From positions 3,596,001 through 3,660,000 of the forward strand of contig CM073323.1 of assembly GCA_037043015.1 (NCBI GenBank): a stretch of DNA of 64,000 nt, in the 5' to 3' direction. How positions within the stretch are numbered: the stretch's first letter is position 1; each line of letters starts with the position of its first letter. Under the pieces are notes generated by a model. The model did not search any database. It saw nothing but the letters and a program-made list of their open reading frames with translations, and had not been told where the DNA came from. This stretch comes from Bryum argenteum (lineage: Eukaryota > Streptophyta > Bryopsida > Bryales > Bryaceae). Positions 12,578 to 22,032 of this stretch are shown piece by piece. The translations under genes and the position numbers were made by a program.

Positions 12578-12796
12578 ACACAAGAGTTGTTAATTAGTGT
12601 TATGTATTTTAAAGATTTGATATTGCTACAATTATTCACTGTTGATATAAATTTTAAGGAGGACCATAGTTTCCAATACTGATTAAGAGCTCCTATCTTA
12701 ACCTATATAGAGAGTAAAAATATTGGTCGTCTATAAAAAAATTCAATATGTTAATGTAAATTAGTGCATGTAACACTAATTAACAACTCTTGTGTA
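12578..12796 (+). mobile_element. MITE with 25-bp perfect inverted ends
   Basis: ACACAAGAGTTGTTAATTAG, followed by TGTTA, at 12578-12602 is perfectly inverted at 12771-12795. The interior is AT-rich with no coding potential. A related end, CTACACAAGAGTTGTTGATT, starts near 12929 with a weak partner near 13158-13180, which suggests a second, more degraded copy next door. Confidence 0.7.
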
Positions 12797-13435
12797 GCAG
12801 GACAGTGACTTGAGTATACTACACAAGTACACTTAAAGGTGATGATTCACACCCAAGGTGGGTTTGAATGGCCACATCAAATGTACTCGTTGGTATAGTG
12901 GGTGGTGTGCTCAAGCTCTGATTTTTCTACACAAGAGTTGTTGATTAGTGTAATATGAAGATTAGTGTTCTTTATCGAAAGTCAATTAGTACACAATTTC
13001 TCACCTCTTTTGAGATTAGTGTTCAATTTTGGCGGCCATTGCGATCAATACCCTTTGTTTTTTTTCTTGAAGTCATCAATTGCACCAATTCCAATAGAGT
13101 CTTCTACATGCAAGAAATTTTCCAAGCTCTTACATTCCTCTAATCATGAAATATAGTGTTAACTACACTAATCAACTTATAATTGTTGTAACCTTTTATT
13201 CTTCATAAATTATTTTCCAACTATGTTTATATGGACGTCGCATGTAAGTAGTAGGAGTTGTTGCGGTCTCGATAAAAAAACATGAAGAGTAAGAAGTTAT
13301 TGCAAACCCTAGTCTTCTAGCAACACTATATTTCATTATCAATGTATTGTCATGTTTTGAAAATTAGTGCTAAAACACTATGGTGACATGTGAAAAATTA
13401 GTGCGTTGATTTGCAGATAATGTTTTTAAAACTAA

Positions 13436-14023
13436 TTAAGCCCTGATTTTCCTTGCAGACCAATATGGTGTTTTGCCATTTTGAGCAACCTAGGTTTATG
13501 TGTTGAAATTAATATTATTGACTAAGATTTTTACTAAGTGTTTCCTATACTACATGTGTGTGTGTGTGCAACAAACTCCAAACTTAGATTCCAATTTTAG
13601 TGTTTCTGAAAGCAAAACTAGTTTTCTCATCCTAGTAGGGCAAAATAATTTTTTCTTTATTTTTGAGATTTTTAATTTTCAATTTTGGAAATAGGTTCAT
13701 AACCAAATCAAATTCTTGAGTTCCAAAAGGTCCCAAGTCAAAAAGTTTACCACTTCTACAAGGGCAACCTTCAAAATTTATAAGAGCAAGCCTTGGAGTC
13801 TTTATAAATTAAAGTAAATTTTTTAGCACAAACTTTGGATGTTATAATCTTGCAAATGATAAACATCCGATTGTCAGTTCTTAAAAGCAGGCTCAATTAT
13901 GAGATCTTACAGTTGGAAGTCTAAAAAATGTACTAAACTTCATTGCACCCTCTCATGGGTGCATGGAGGTAAAAAATTGCAGTTTTGAGGTTTCAAGCTC
14001 CAAAAACACAGTAAAAAGCAGGG
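13436..14023 (-). mobile_element. TTAA-element family C, inverted copy
   Basis: Read on the minus strand, this segment follows the complete family C element at 40057-40642. Shared blocks include GCAGTTTTGAGGTTTCAAGC near 13980 and GATTCCAATTTT near 13588. The left edge begins TTAAGCCCTGA and the right edge ends GCAGGGG, so the ends have decayed. It abuts, and probably interrupts, an ankyrin-coding exon that starts at about 14024. Confidence 0.6.
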
Positions 14024-15150
14024 GCTCTTTTACTACGCTGTAAGGAAAGGCTACATAAACGTGGTGATATTATTGGAGAATCTTGATGATGGGGAGGAAT
14101 GTGAGATCATCGAAACCTTCTTGACGGCCCTCGGAAACTTGAACGATATTGATACAAAACCCATGTTCACGAATCTTATCAATTTGTTAAAGATCGCTAG
14201 CGAGCAACGGCACAGCGAAATGACCACTTTCTTAGTCAAGACTCTAGCCCCTAAAGATCCTTGATACAAAATTGTCTAAATTATCACAAAGGACCCTCTT
14301 CTACTTCAGGCCCGAAAAAACTCAATCTAAGCATTAATTAGAAGATCCAACCGTAGGATCTTGAAGTGAACTTGACCCTATACTCATATGTCAAATTTGA
14401 ACCGTTAATTTTTTTCCGATTTTGAGATTATAATGGTCAAAGTTGGCTGACTTTTTTTTCCTGCGGAAACCCCAAAAAGCCATTTCGGCTTTCTTGGATC
14501 TTTAGGGGCCAGTAAGATAGATCTAGGTTGGTAGCAAGGAGTGCAAGAAACGGGACTCTGTTGCATTGGGCTGTGTAAAATGGAGAGCTCGCCATCGTTC
14601 AAGACGTGATGTCTCCAGAATCGATTCCAGCAGACAAGACGATGACACAGGGAGGGAAAAAGAGAGCAATTGAAGCAGCCATCGTCAAGAAAAAGGAAAC
14701 TGCGATGAGGCAGATCGAGATGCTGTTGTTGGACAGGAGCGACGTGAAGGACTACATGGACAGATTGTACAGGGATAGGCAAATGTATGTCGATGCTTCG
14801 AACTCTCTTCTTGTCGGAGCTGCACTGATTGCAGGTGTTGCATCTGTGGGATGGTTGCAACCGCCTTCGGGGTACACCGATGAAGCAGTCGTCAAAACCA
14901 CCACTTCAGCACTCTGCTTCTTCTTATTCAATGCGTTGGCTTTCTTCGGAGCCATGCCATGGGTGCTGTGATTTCGGGAGCTGTTGGTGCTCTCTTGGAC
15001 GAAGTGCCTTCCTTTCGAGCACGCGCTCGGCTCTGATGTGGACAATCTCGTTGCTCATCATCTCCGTTGTTTGTGTTTCGGGTGCTTTGTGAGTGCTGGA
15101 GTTGTGGTGTTTCCACTTGTTGGAATTGGGTTTCCGAAGACTCTTTAGTT
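14024..15150 (+). pseudogene. Ankyrin-repeat/PGG-domain protein, broken
   Basis: Three pieces of one gene are visible. The first, 14025-14247, encodes LFYYAVRKGYINVVILLENL, an ankyrin-type repeat, and stops where a 261-bp element begins. The second resumes near 14528 with ARNGTLLHWAV-NGELAIVQ, another ankyrin-like unit with an in-frame TAA at 14576 (AAA to TAA would fit). It then reads in the same frame through a basic coiled segment to the PGG-like block NSLLVGAALIAGVASVGWL (about 14800-14860) and a first membrane helix. The third needs a frameshift near 14955 to continue with further hydrophobic segments. Intact relatives (ITN1/ACD6 type) are membrane proteins in salt and defence responses. 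Two insertions, a stop and a frameshift make this a pseudogene. Confidence 0.72.
14248..14508 (+). mobile_element. 261-bp element with CCCCTAAAGATCC inverted ends
   Basis: CCCCTAAAGATCC at 14248 is perfectly inverted at 14496-14508. The ends resemble the TTAA-flanked families, but the flanks read CTAG and CCAG instead of TTAA. That suggests an off-consensus target or later mutation. It sits inside the ankyrin/PGG pseudogene. Confidence 0.68.
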
Positions 15151-15164
15151 TATGGTAGCTGAAG

Positions 15165-15219
15165 CACCATACAAGTGTGTAGTGGGAACACCATACAAGT
15201 GTGTAATGGGAACACCATA
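15165..15219 (+). repeat. 24-bp tandem repeat, 2.3 copies
   Basis: CACCATACAAGTGTGTAGTG plus GGAA is repeated immediately with one change and then partly again. It lies downstream of the PGG pseudogene. Confidence 0.75.
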
Positions 15220-16621
15220 AGACATACGTCTTAATGGTATGTAATGTAGCTTGGAGGGTGAAGGAGATACAATTGATTGAATTATTCCATTCAATATCTC
15301 CTTCTATGGTTGGGTGGCAAGTTACCTTGAACTATATATATTTACTATATCATTATTGATAACAAAATTCCAACACCAGTTGCTACCACGAAGCAAAGCA
15401 AAGAGTAAGCTTTTTTCTTACTCTTATTGTGGGTGTTGTGATGTGCTTCCTTTCGGTGTTCAAGTTCGCTATCAAGGTTTTGAAGAAGATGAAAATTCGT
15501 ACCAGGATTTACAAGAGCGAACACTTGAACGAGGACGACAGTTTTCTGCCTTGAAATATAGCTCATTCACTCCGGAAATAGTAATAGTCGTAGGGAGTAT
15601 GTGCTTTCCATCATGTAAGGGCATGTCCATGAGAATGTGCTTTTCATTATAGAAAAAGATGTTCAACTTGCGAAAACTTTGATATTTGTAAAACATTGAT
15701 GATAAATGTTATGGGTCCTCGAGAAATCACCTATGATTTGCCATTTTTAAGGTCAGGTAGAAGATTTTTTTTCCTAGAATTTTATTTTGATTTGCAATTG
15801 GTTAGCAAAAAATGAGTGATTGGTACTAAAGTAAGTGCTCGGAGAGAGTAGAAATGAGTGAGAAAATGGATGATATTGTCAAACTTGTCTCGGAAATAAT
15901 GTTTTTGGTGAATGAGTGTATAAATAAATTTAGGATGATTTTATCCAATTTTTCCTTACCTTGATGTTTCTAAGGTGTGAGTTGTTCTAACATCAGAGAA
16001 ACAAAGATAGTGGCCGAGCCATGGCACAAGGATAATATTGCAAAGGGAGCACTAGTGCAGACACGGTCCACATGGACTAGGATTTACACTTGGAGTATTC
16101 TGTCGGTGGTGGTTATACCAAGGTTTACTCACTACATCCGCTAATGTAAAATGTCACTATGTCCCCTGCCCATGTTAAGGTATGAAAAAATGAAGTCCAC
16201 ATCTTCCTACCAATTAATGAGGGCTCTAGGAGCGTATGAATTAGTGGACGAGGTTCAAACTTATACCTCTTTGGGCTGAGCTCCTTCCCATGCACACTTG
16301 CCAACCAACTTGTACTAAAGAACCCACCAATGAAGGCTCTTGAACATGATTGCAAGGAGGGGTGGGGTGAATAAATACTAGACTAGTGACTTTCACATGT
16401 CAAAGTAGTCCAACAAAGGCAAACGGAGGAGGGACACTAAACAATTAAGTATACTCCTTTCAAAGTCTCTTGTACCATTGAAATGTACTCAACCCCGTTT
16501 TGTTTTGACGGAGAAGGGATGACATTATAGAGATTGGTCATGCTTGTACGACATGAGTACATTCTAGTAAATACAAGAAAAAGAAAATAGAAAAAAGAGA
16601 ATGGAATTTCCAAGCTCTTCA
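15220..16621. other. Intergenic DNA
   Basis: No supported gene. Frames such as 15314-15652 have no recognisable domain, and their counterpart on the other strand is as long. Confidence 0.5.
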
Positions 16622-17392
16622 TTAACCCCTATTGTCGAAAAGAGCCATTTTGTGGTCGATTTGACTCTTAGGGTCTTAGTTACTAAGTATAGATCCTTTG
16701 AGGTTGAAACTTTTGGTAGATTATAGAGTTTTTCCATACCTTTTCAAAAGTTATAATAGCTTTTCAAAATTCTTCTAACTTTAGGAGATATTCAGGGACC
16801 TAGTTTGAAAACACTAATTGAAATCTGCCAAAAACTGCCCAAACTCTGGTATATGCTCATTTATTCTCAAAACGCGCCCAATTAAATAGCTGTGACTTTA
16901 AAAATCCAGCAAAAAATTGGGAATTTTCTTTTTTTTCAATTTTTGTTTATTTGTACATGTAGAACAGGTACCAAGGCATGTACCGTTTGGATTCCCAATC
17001 CAAGAATTTTTCATATGCCCATTCTATTACAAAGAACCAGCCTTTGTATTTGAATTTCAACATACCTCCATGTGAAATTTGAAGCATTTCTATAGGTTGC
17101 ATAGGACCAACAAAAACAAAAATTGTATAGACGTAATCTTGACTCACTTTGGAACAAGAATTTTAAGAGCCTCAACTCAAATTTCTCTTAAAATTTGTAT
17201 TTTTGGCTCACAAAACATTTCAAACCCATTGTACCACTAGTGAGAAAAAAAACTCTTTTTTCAACTTTGAACAATATGATCTCACAATTGGTGAGAAATT
17301 TGAATCTAAGATCCGGTACACACATACATGTACAATAGGGTGACATTCAAATTGGCCGTTTAGTAGTTCCAGGGATAGTGTCCTACACTGCT

Positions 17393-17909
17393 GCCAACTT
17401 TGACACCCTCCCCAAAGCTGAGAAATTTTTATTTTACCATCAAAATTTGGGGACAACATCATCTTTATGTTGAAAACATGCATACCAAATTTCAAGTCCA
17501 GGAGACTTATACAAAAAAACTTATGCAAGATCCACCAACATGGGATAGCTGTGAGAAAAGTGTCACAGCTGCCAACTTTGACACCCTCCCAAGAATTGAG
17601 GAATTTTTTTTGCCCATGAAATTTTTGGAGCAAAAACATTTTTATGTTGTTTGCATGTGTAGAAAATTTCAAGTCCAAAAGACCCATACAAAAAATAATA
17701 TTCCAAATCTATCAACATGTGTAGTTTTGAGAAACAAAGGGGAAAACCATTTTACTTCTTCCAACTTTGACGCCCTCCTTAGGATTGAGTTTTTGTTGAT
17801 ACATGGTGAAATTTTTGGCACAAGATCATCTCTACGCTGGTAACATATGAGATAAATTTCAAAGCCAAAAGATGTACACAAAAAAGTTATACCATATCTA
17901 CCAACGTGT
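17393..17909 (+). repeat. Three ~180-bp direct subrepeats, left arm of mariner element
   Basis: Units begin at 17393, 17571 and 17759. Each carries a CCAACTTTGA(C)(A/G)CCCTCC block, a central ATTTTTGG/ATTTGGGG block and an AAATTTCAA(G/A)(T/G)CCA block. They diverge from one another far more than the left arm does from the right. The 147-residue open frame across them is a by-product of the repeat. Confidence 0.8.
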
Positions 17910-18908
17910 ATGTCCTCCATTAGCGTCAATCACTGCTAGTAACCTAGAGGGCATAGAATGACATAGTTGAAGGAGCTTTGTACCATTGACTAACTTCCAC
18001 TCTCTTTCAAGAACTACCTTCAACACATCTAAGTTTCTAGGGCATTGTTTGCCATGTTGCACAACATCTTTTAACATCCTCCAAACGTTCTCGATTGGAT
18101 TGAGATTGGGAGAGTTTGCAGGCCAGTTGAGCTTTTCGAGAAGGTGGCTTTGTCTCCATTCTTCACATATTTTGCTCCTATGGACGGGTGCCTCATCTTC
18201 CATAAGCACTCCTTGTGGAATTTGACCCATGAAATGAACCAATTTGGCATCGTAAACCACTTCTATAAAATCCTTAGCAGAACGTTGACCTTTAGGCATA
18301 AAGACAAGTTCTGACTTTTGTCCTCCGGCAAATGCGCCCCAAATCATTAAAGAAGTCCTTCCACTTTTAAAAGTATGAGCTAGACAACTTGATGAATAAC
18401 GCTCGTATGGACTTCTCCAAACATGAATTTGCCGAGAATTTTGTCCAATTTCAAAAGTGGATTCATCTGTCCAAACAACACGCTCCCACTCTTTTGTACT
18501 CCATCCACGGTACTTCTGAGCAAAAGCTAATCATTGAGACATGTGACGAGGTGTCAAGAAAGGTTTTTTGACTGCAATTCGACTAAAAATGCCATTTTTA
18601 TGTAAGACCCTTTGAATAGTACGCCTACACACTTGAGTAGGACATGCATTGGTAATCTCTGAGAGTGAAGAGCAACGATAAATTTTTGAGTAATGCACAA
18701 TACTACGAACATCTCTATTACTAAGCTTTTTCGCGTGACTTCCACCGCAAGGTTTGCGCTTGTAGGTTCCATCTTCTCTAAATGTTTTTACTAACCTTGT
18801 AACTGTTCTAATAGGAACTCCAATAGTAGCTGCAATTTGAACTCCTGTAAATCCTCCCTCACTCAAACCTATGATGCGAGCACGAATTTCATCTGAAATT
18901 GCCATCAT
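17898..18908 (-). pseudogene. Tc1/mariner transposase with one in-frame stop
   Basis: The reading frame runs for 336 codons from the start at 18908 with a single TGA at 18531-18533. The relatives I recall have Arg there (R-LAFAQKYRGW), so CGA to TGA is the likely change. The N-terminus has a helix-turn-helix pair (GFTGVQIAATIGVPIRTVTR, then a second paired-like unit). The catalytic triad is visible as WTDES, MEDEAPVHRS and SPNLNPIENVW. The first two give Asp and the last Glu, with Asn where Asp usually precedes LNPIE. Length and domain order are normal for the family. It would be close to intact but for the stop. Confidence 0.85.
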
Positions 18909-19422
18909 AAACTTATAGAGTGCGTGATGCTACATCAGTAGAGTAGGGATTAGAGTAGAGCAAGGGGGAGAGAAGGGAGCCAAGGTGCTGGAGCAGAGAG
19001 GAGAGAGAAGGGTCGCCAAAACACAAGCCCATATGCATACATGAAAAATCATTTTGCTCTTACTCACTCATCATGTATGCCCAATGTGAATCAACACTCA
19101 TGCATCCCACAATACAACACTCTCTGTTTTGAGGATTGTCTCAACATTCAGTCTATCACAAATCACACACACCATTCCCTTTACATAGTGTTCAATAGAT
19201 ATTTAGAAGAAAAAATTTGCCTGTGTCTAATGCACACTTTATGGCCAAGTGGATTTTTCTGCATGGAACATCTCTTCACTTCTTCATTCAGATGTTATTG
19301 ATCTTTTTGAGAAGCATTTATGTTTGGTGGCTTACTCACATTATTGAGTTCAATGAAAAAGCATGAGGTGTCAAAGATATTTTGACATTTTCAATATGAC
19401 CTTCAAATTGTTTATCATAGTT

Positions 19423-19945
19423 ACACATGTTGATAGATATGGAATAACTTTTTTTATGTATGTCTTTTGGCTTTGAAATTTATCTCATATGTTACCAGCG
19501 TAGAGATGATCTTGTGCCAAAAATTTCACTATGTATCAACAAAAACTCAATCCTAAGGAGGGCGTCAAAGTTGGAAGTAGTAAAATGGTTTTCCCCTTTG
19601 TTTCTCAAAACTACACATGTTGATAGATTTGGAATATTATTTTTTGTATGGGTCTTTTGGACTTGAAATTTTCCACACATGCAAACAACATAAAAATGTT
19701 TTTGCTCCAAAAATTTTATGGGCAAAAAAAATTCCTCAATTCTTGGGAGGGTGTCAAAGTTGGCAGCTGTGACACTTTTCTCACAGCTATCCCATGTTGG
19801 TGGATCTTGCATAAGTTTTTTTGTATAAGTCTCCTGGACTTGAAATTTGGTATGCATGTTTTCAACATAAAGATGATGTTGTCCCCAAATTTTGATGGTA
19901 AAATAAAAATTTCTCAGCTTTGGGGAGGGTGTCAAAGTTGGCATG
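19423..19945 (-). repeat. Matching subrepeats, right arm of mariner element
   Basis: This is the reverse complement of 17393-17909, with the same three-unit structure and only scattered differences. The 150-residue minus-strand frame at 19492-19944 mirrors the left-arm frame and is not a gene. Confidence 0.8.
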
Positions 19946-20128
19946 AGTGTAGGACACTATCCCTGGAACTACTAAACGGCCAATTTGAATGTCACCCTAT
20001 TGTACAAGTTAGGTACTAGATCCTACCGTTGCATACTCAAAGAAATTTTCAATAGTTAAAAATTTGCACCTTGCAATGAACAATGGTTGATTTGAGGCCT
20101 TTTGTGGCCTTACGACATTAGGGGTTGA

Positions 20129-20318
20129 GGATGATTGAACCTCTTAAAATTTGTATGAGAAGTTGCTACCGTACGTACAAATAGTGAAAAAAACTTTTTT
20201 CTCAACTTTGAACATTACGATCTCACAATTGGTGAGGAATTTGAATTTAAGATTTGGTACACACATACATTACTTTGCACCTTGCAATGAACAATGGTTG
20301 TTTTGAGACCTTACGACT
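20129..20318 (+). repeat. Partial family B right-end copy between two full copies
   Basis: The segment repeats the right-hand part of family B, with CTCACAATTGGTGAGGAATT, GGTACACACATACAT and TTGCACCTTGCAATGAACAA. A GAGAAGTTGCTACCGT block also recurs after copy 2, near 21215. The pattern suggests a local tandem duplication of an element together with its flank. Confidence 0.55.
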
Positions 20319-21147
20319 TTAACCCCTAAAGTCGAGAAGAGCCCGAATCGGGTCGTTTGCAGTCTGGTCAGCCCCGTACTTACTATATTTAGTTCGTCTG
20401 ACATTGAAACCTTTTGCAGGTTGAAGAGTTTTTCCATAACTTTCCGAAAAGTCATTTCATGCTCCAAAATTCACGGTCAAAGTTTGAAAACACTATTTGA
20501 AATCTGCCCAAAACTGCCCAAACTGAGGTATATGCTCGTTTATTCTCAAATCTGCCCAAAATAAATAAGATCGCAGGAACTTCAAAAATTCACCAAAAAT
20601 TGAGATTTTACTTTTTTTTAAGTTTTGTTTTTTGTACTTGGAAATAAGGTTTTAAGGCATAGTTTCACTGTTTGGATCTTTCATCCAATTATTCTTCACG
20701 TGCCATTTTTATCGTCAAAGAGGGGCCTTTGAAGTTGAATTTCAGCATACCTCCATGTGAATAATCAAGCATTTCTTTATGTTTTATGGGTCGCATGAGG
20801 GTAAAAATTGCATAGGCATGTTCCTAACTCACTTAGGAACAAGAATTTGAAGAGCCTCATTTCAAGTTTAGTCTTGAAGGTGGTTTTTTGGGCTCACAAA
20901 AAAATTTCGAACCCATTTTGCAACAAGGGAAAAAAACTTTTTTTCAACTTTGAATGATATGATCTCACAATTGGTAAGGAATTTCAAACTAAGTTTTGGT
21001 ACACACATACATGGACAAGTTAGGTACAAGATCTTACGGTTACATACAGGAGATTACGTCAATCCTTTAAAATTTTCATCTTGAATTGAAAGAGGGTGGT
21101 TTTGAGGAGTTGTGACAGTCTTGGGGGCTTTTGACTTTAGGGGTTAA
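20319..21147 (+). mobile_element. TTAA-element family B, copy 2, complete
   Basis: The element begins TTAACCCCTAAAGTC and ends GACTTTAGGGGTTAA, a perfect 15-base inverted repeat including TTAA. It spans 829 bp and has no coding frame. It is the clearest example in the window of the TTAA-bounded end structure. Confidence 0.82.
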
Positions 21148-22032
21148 GTTATGACTTTAAGGGTTGAGGATGAAAAAATCTGTTAACATTTGTATGTGTT
21201 AAACATTTGTTTGAGAAGTTGCTACCGTGTGTGCACTTGGTTGTACGGTGCTTTTTGCAGATTCCTTTGAATAAAGACATTCAAGGGATAAATGGTACCA
21301 TACTTTACATGAATAAGAACACCAATCTCTTGTGGGGTTGGCATTAATATAATGCCAATTCGACCTACCCTTGATGATATGCCCACAGGACATACTTTAC
21401 ATAAAATACTATTGCATGAAGCTTCCAACTGGCACCCAAATCAGCATGACAGAAGAATGGGCTTCATTGCTGACTCGCCACTCATACCGCGCTTGCAACC
21501 GCGCTCCTCTCGTGCTCCCCTTTCGGAACTGCGCGATCGACCAGGACCGCACGGTTCTGCTCTGCATCCCTCTCAGTACAGCAGCTACATCAGTGGCATG
21601 GATCGGACTGTGATTTCGAAGCTTTCGATTTATGATCAAGGTAGTCATCTTCCACTCCGATTGCAATAAGATCGATGCCTAGAGGATTAGTGGTAGGATT
21701 GATCGGTACCAGGGCTTGATGCTTCATCGTACTCTTCGTGTAGTGGGTTATAATACTCAAACGTCGATCAATTCTCCCACTAATCCTCTGATGGTCTGAT
21801 CGCCTGATGGGCCTCAAATTGGATTACCAACCGGAACTAGAAATGGCTATATGTACTTAGTTCTGCTTATACTCGTTGCTCTGGCTTCTTCAATTGTGTG
21901 CTACTGTCACTGGGGTTATTGTGGAGCAGCATTCTTGCGAGTGTGGGGTTTTATGAAAGGGGAATGCAGATCTTGTTTGCATCCACTTTGTTGCGGTTCT
22001 TATGTATGACTTCATGTAATTGCAGAGATAAA
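21148..22032. other. Leader and promoter region of the PGK-like gene
   Basis: No separate gene is seen. A likely acceptor (TAATTGCAG ending at 22025) seven bases before the ATG implies a 5-prime UTR intron, so part of this stretch is probably leader. It contains an inverted repeat at 21681-21789. Confidence 0.5.
21681..21789. repeat. Inverted repeat in the PGK-like upstream region
   Basis: AGAGGATTAGTGGTAGGATT plus GATCG at 21681-21705 is inverted at 21765-21789 with two mismatches, around a 59-base loop. It could be a stem in the leader or a small MITE relic. Confidence 0.65.

Larger units (their letters stand above)
17333..20002 (-). mobile_element. Tc1/mariner-type element with 580-bp inverted ends
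   Basis: The ends CAATAGGGTGACATTCAAAT and its inverse are flanked by TA at 17331-17332 and 20003-20004. The host repeat reads CATACATG-TA-CAAGTTAGG across the junction. Family B copy 2 reads CATACATGGACAAGTTAGG there, giving an approximate empty site. The inverted ends extend over 17333-17909 and 19423-20002. Each contains three direct subrepeats of about 180 bp beginning CCAACTTTGACACCCTCC (left end: 17393, 17571, 17759). Between them lies a transposase gene on the minus strand. The element is 2670 bp. The arms are very similar to each other, so it is probably not very old. Confidence 0.88.
16622..20128 (+). mobile_element. TTAA-element family B, copy 1, split by a mariner insertion
   Basis: The left edge is TTAACCCCTATTGTCGA at 16622 and the right edge GACATTAGGGGTTGA ending near 20128. 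Removing the inserted element (17333-20002 plus one TA) leaves about 835 bp, matching the 829-bp copy at 20319-21147. The body follows copy 2 closely, for example AAACTGCCCAAACT and CTCACAATTGGT. Confidence 0.75.

Noticed and set aside
17400-17843. 147-codon frame, twin of a 150-codon frame at 19492-19944
   Set aside because: Both are the inverted arms of the mariner element read as codons. The sequence is a tandem subrepeat, not a protein family.
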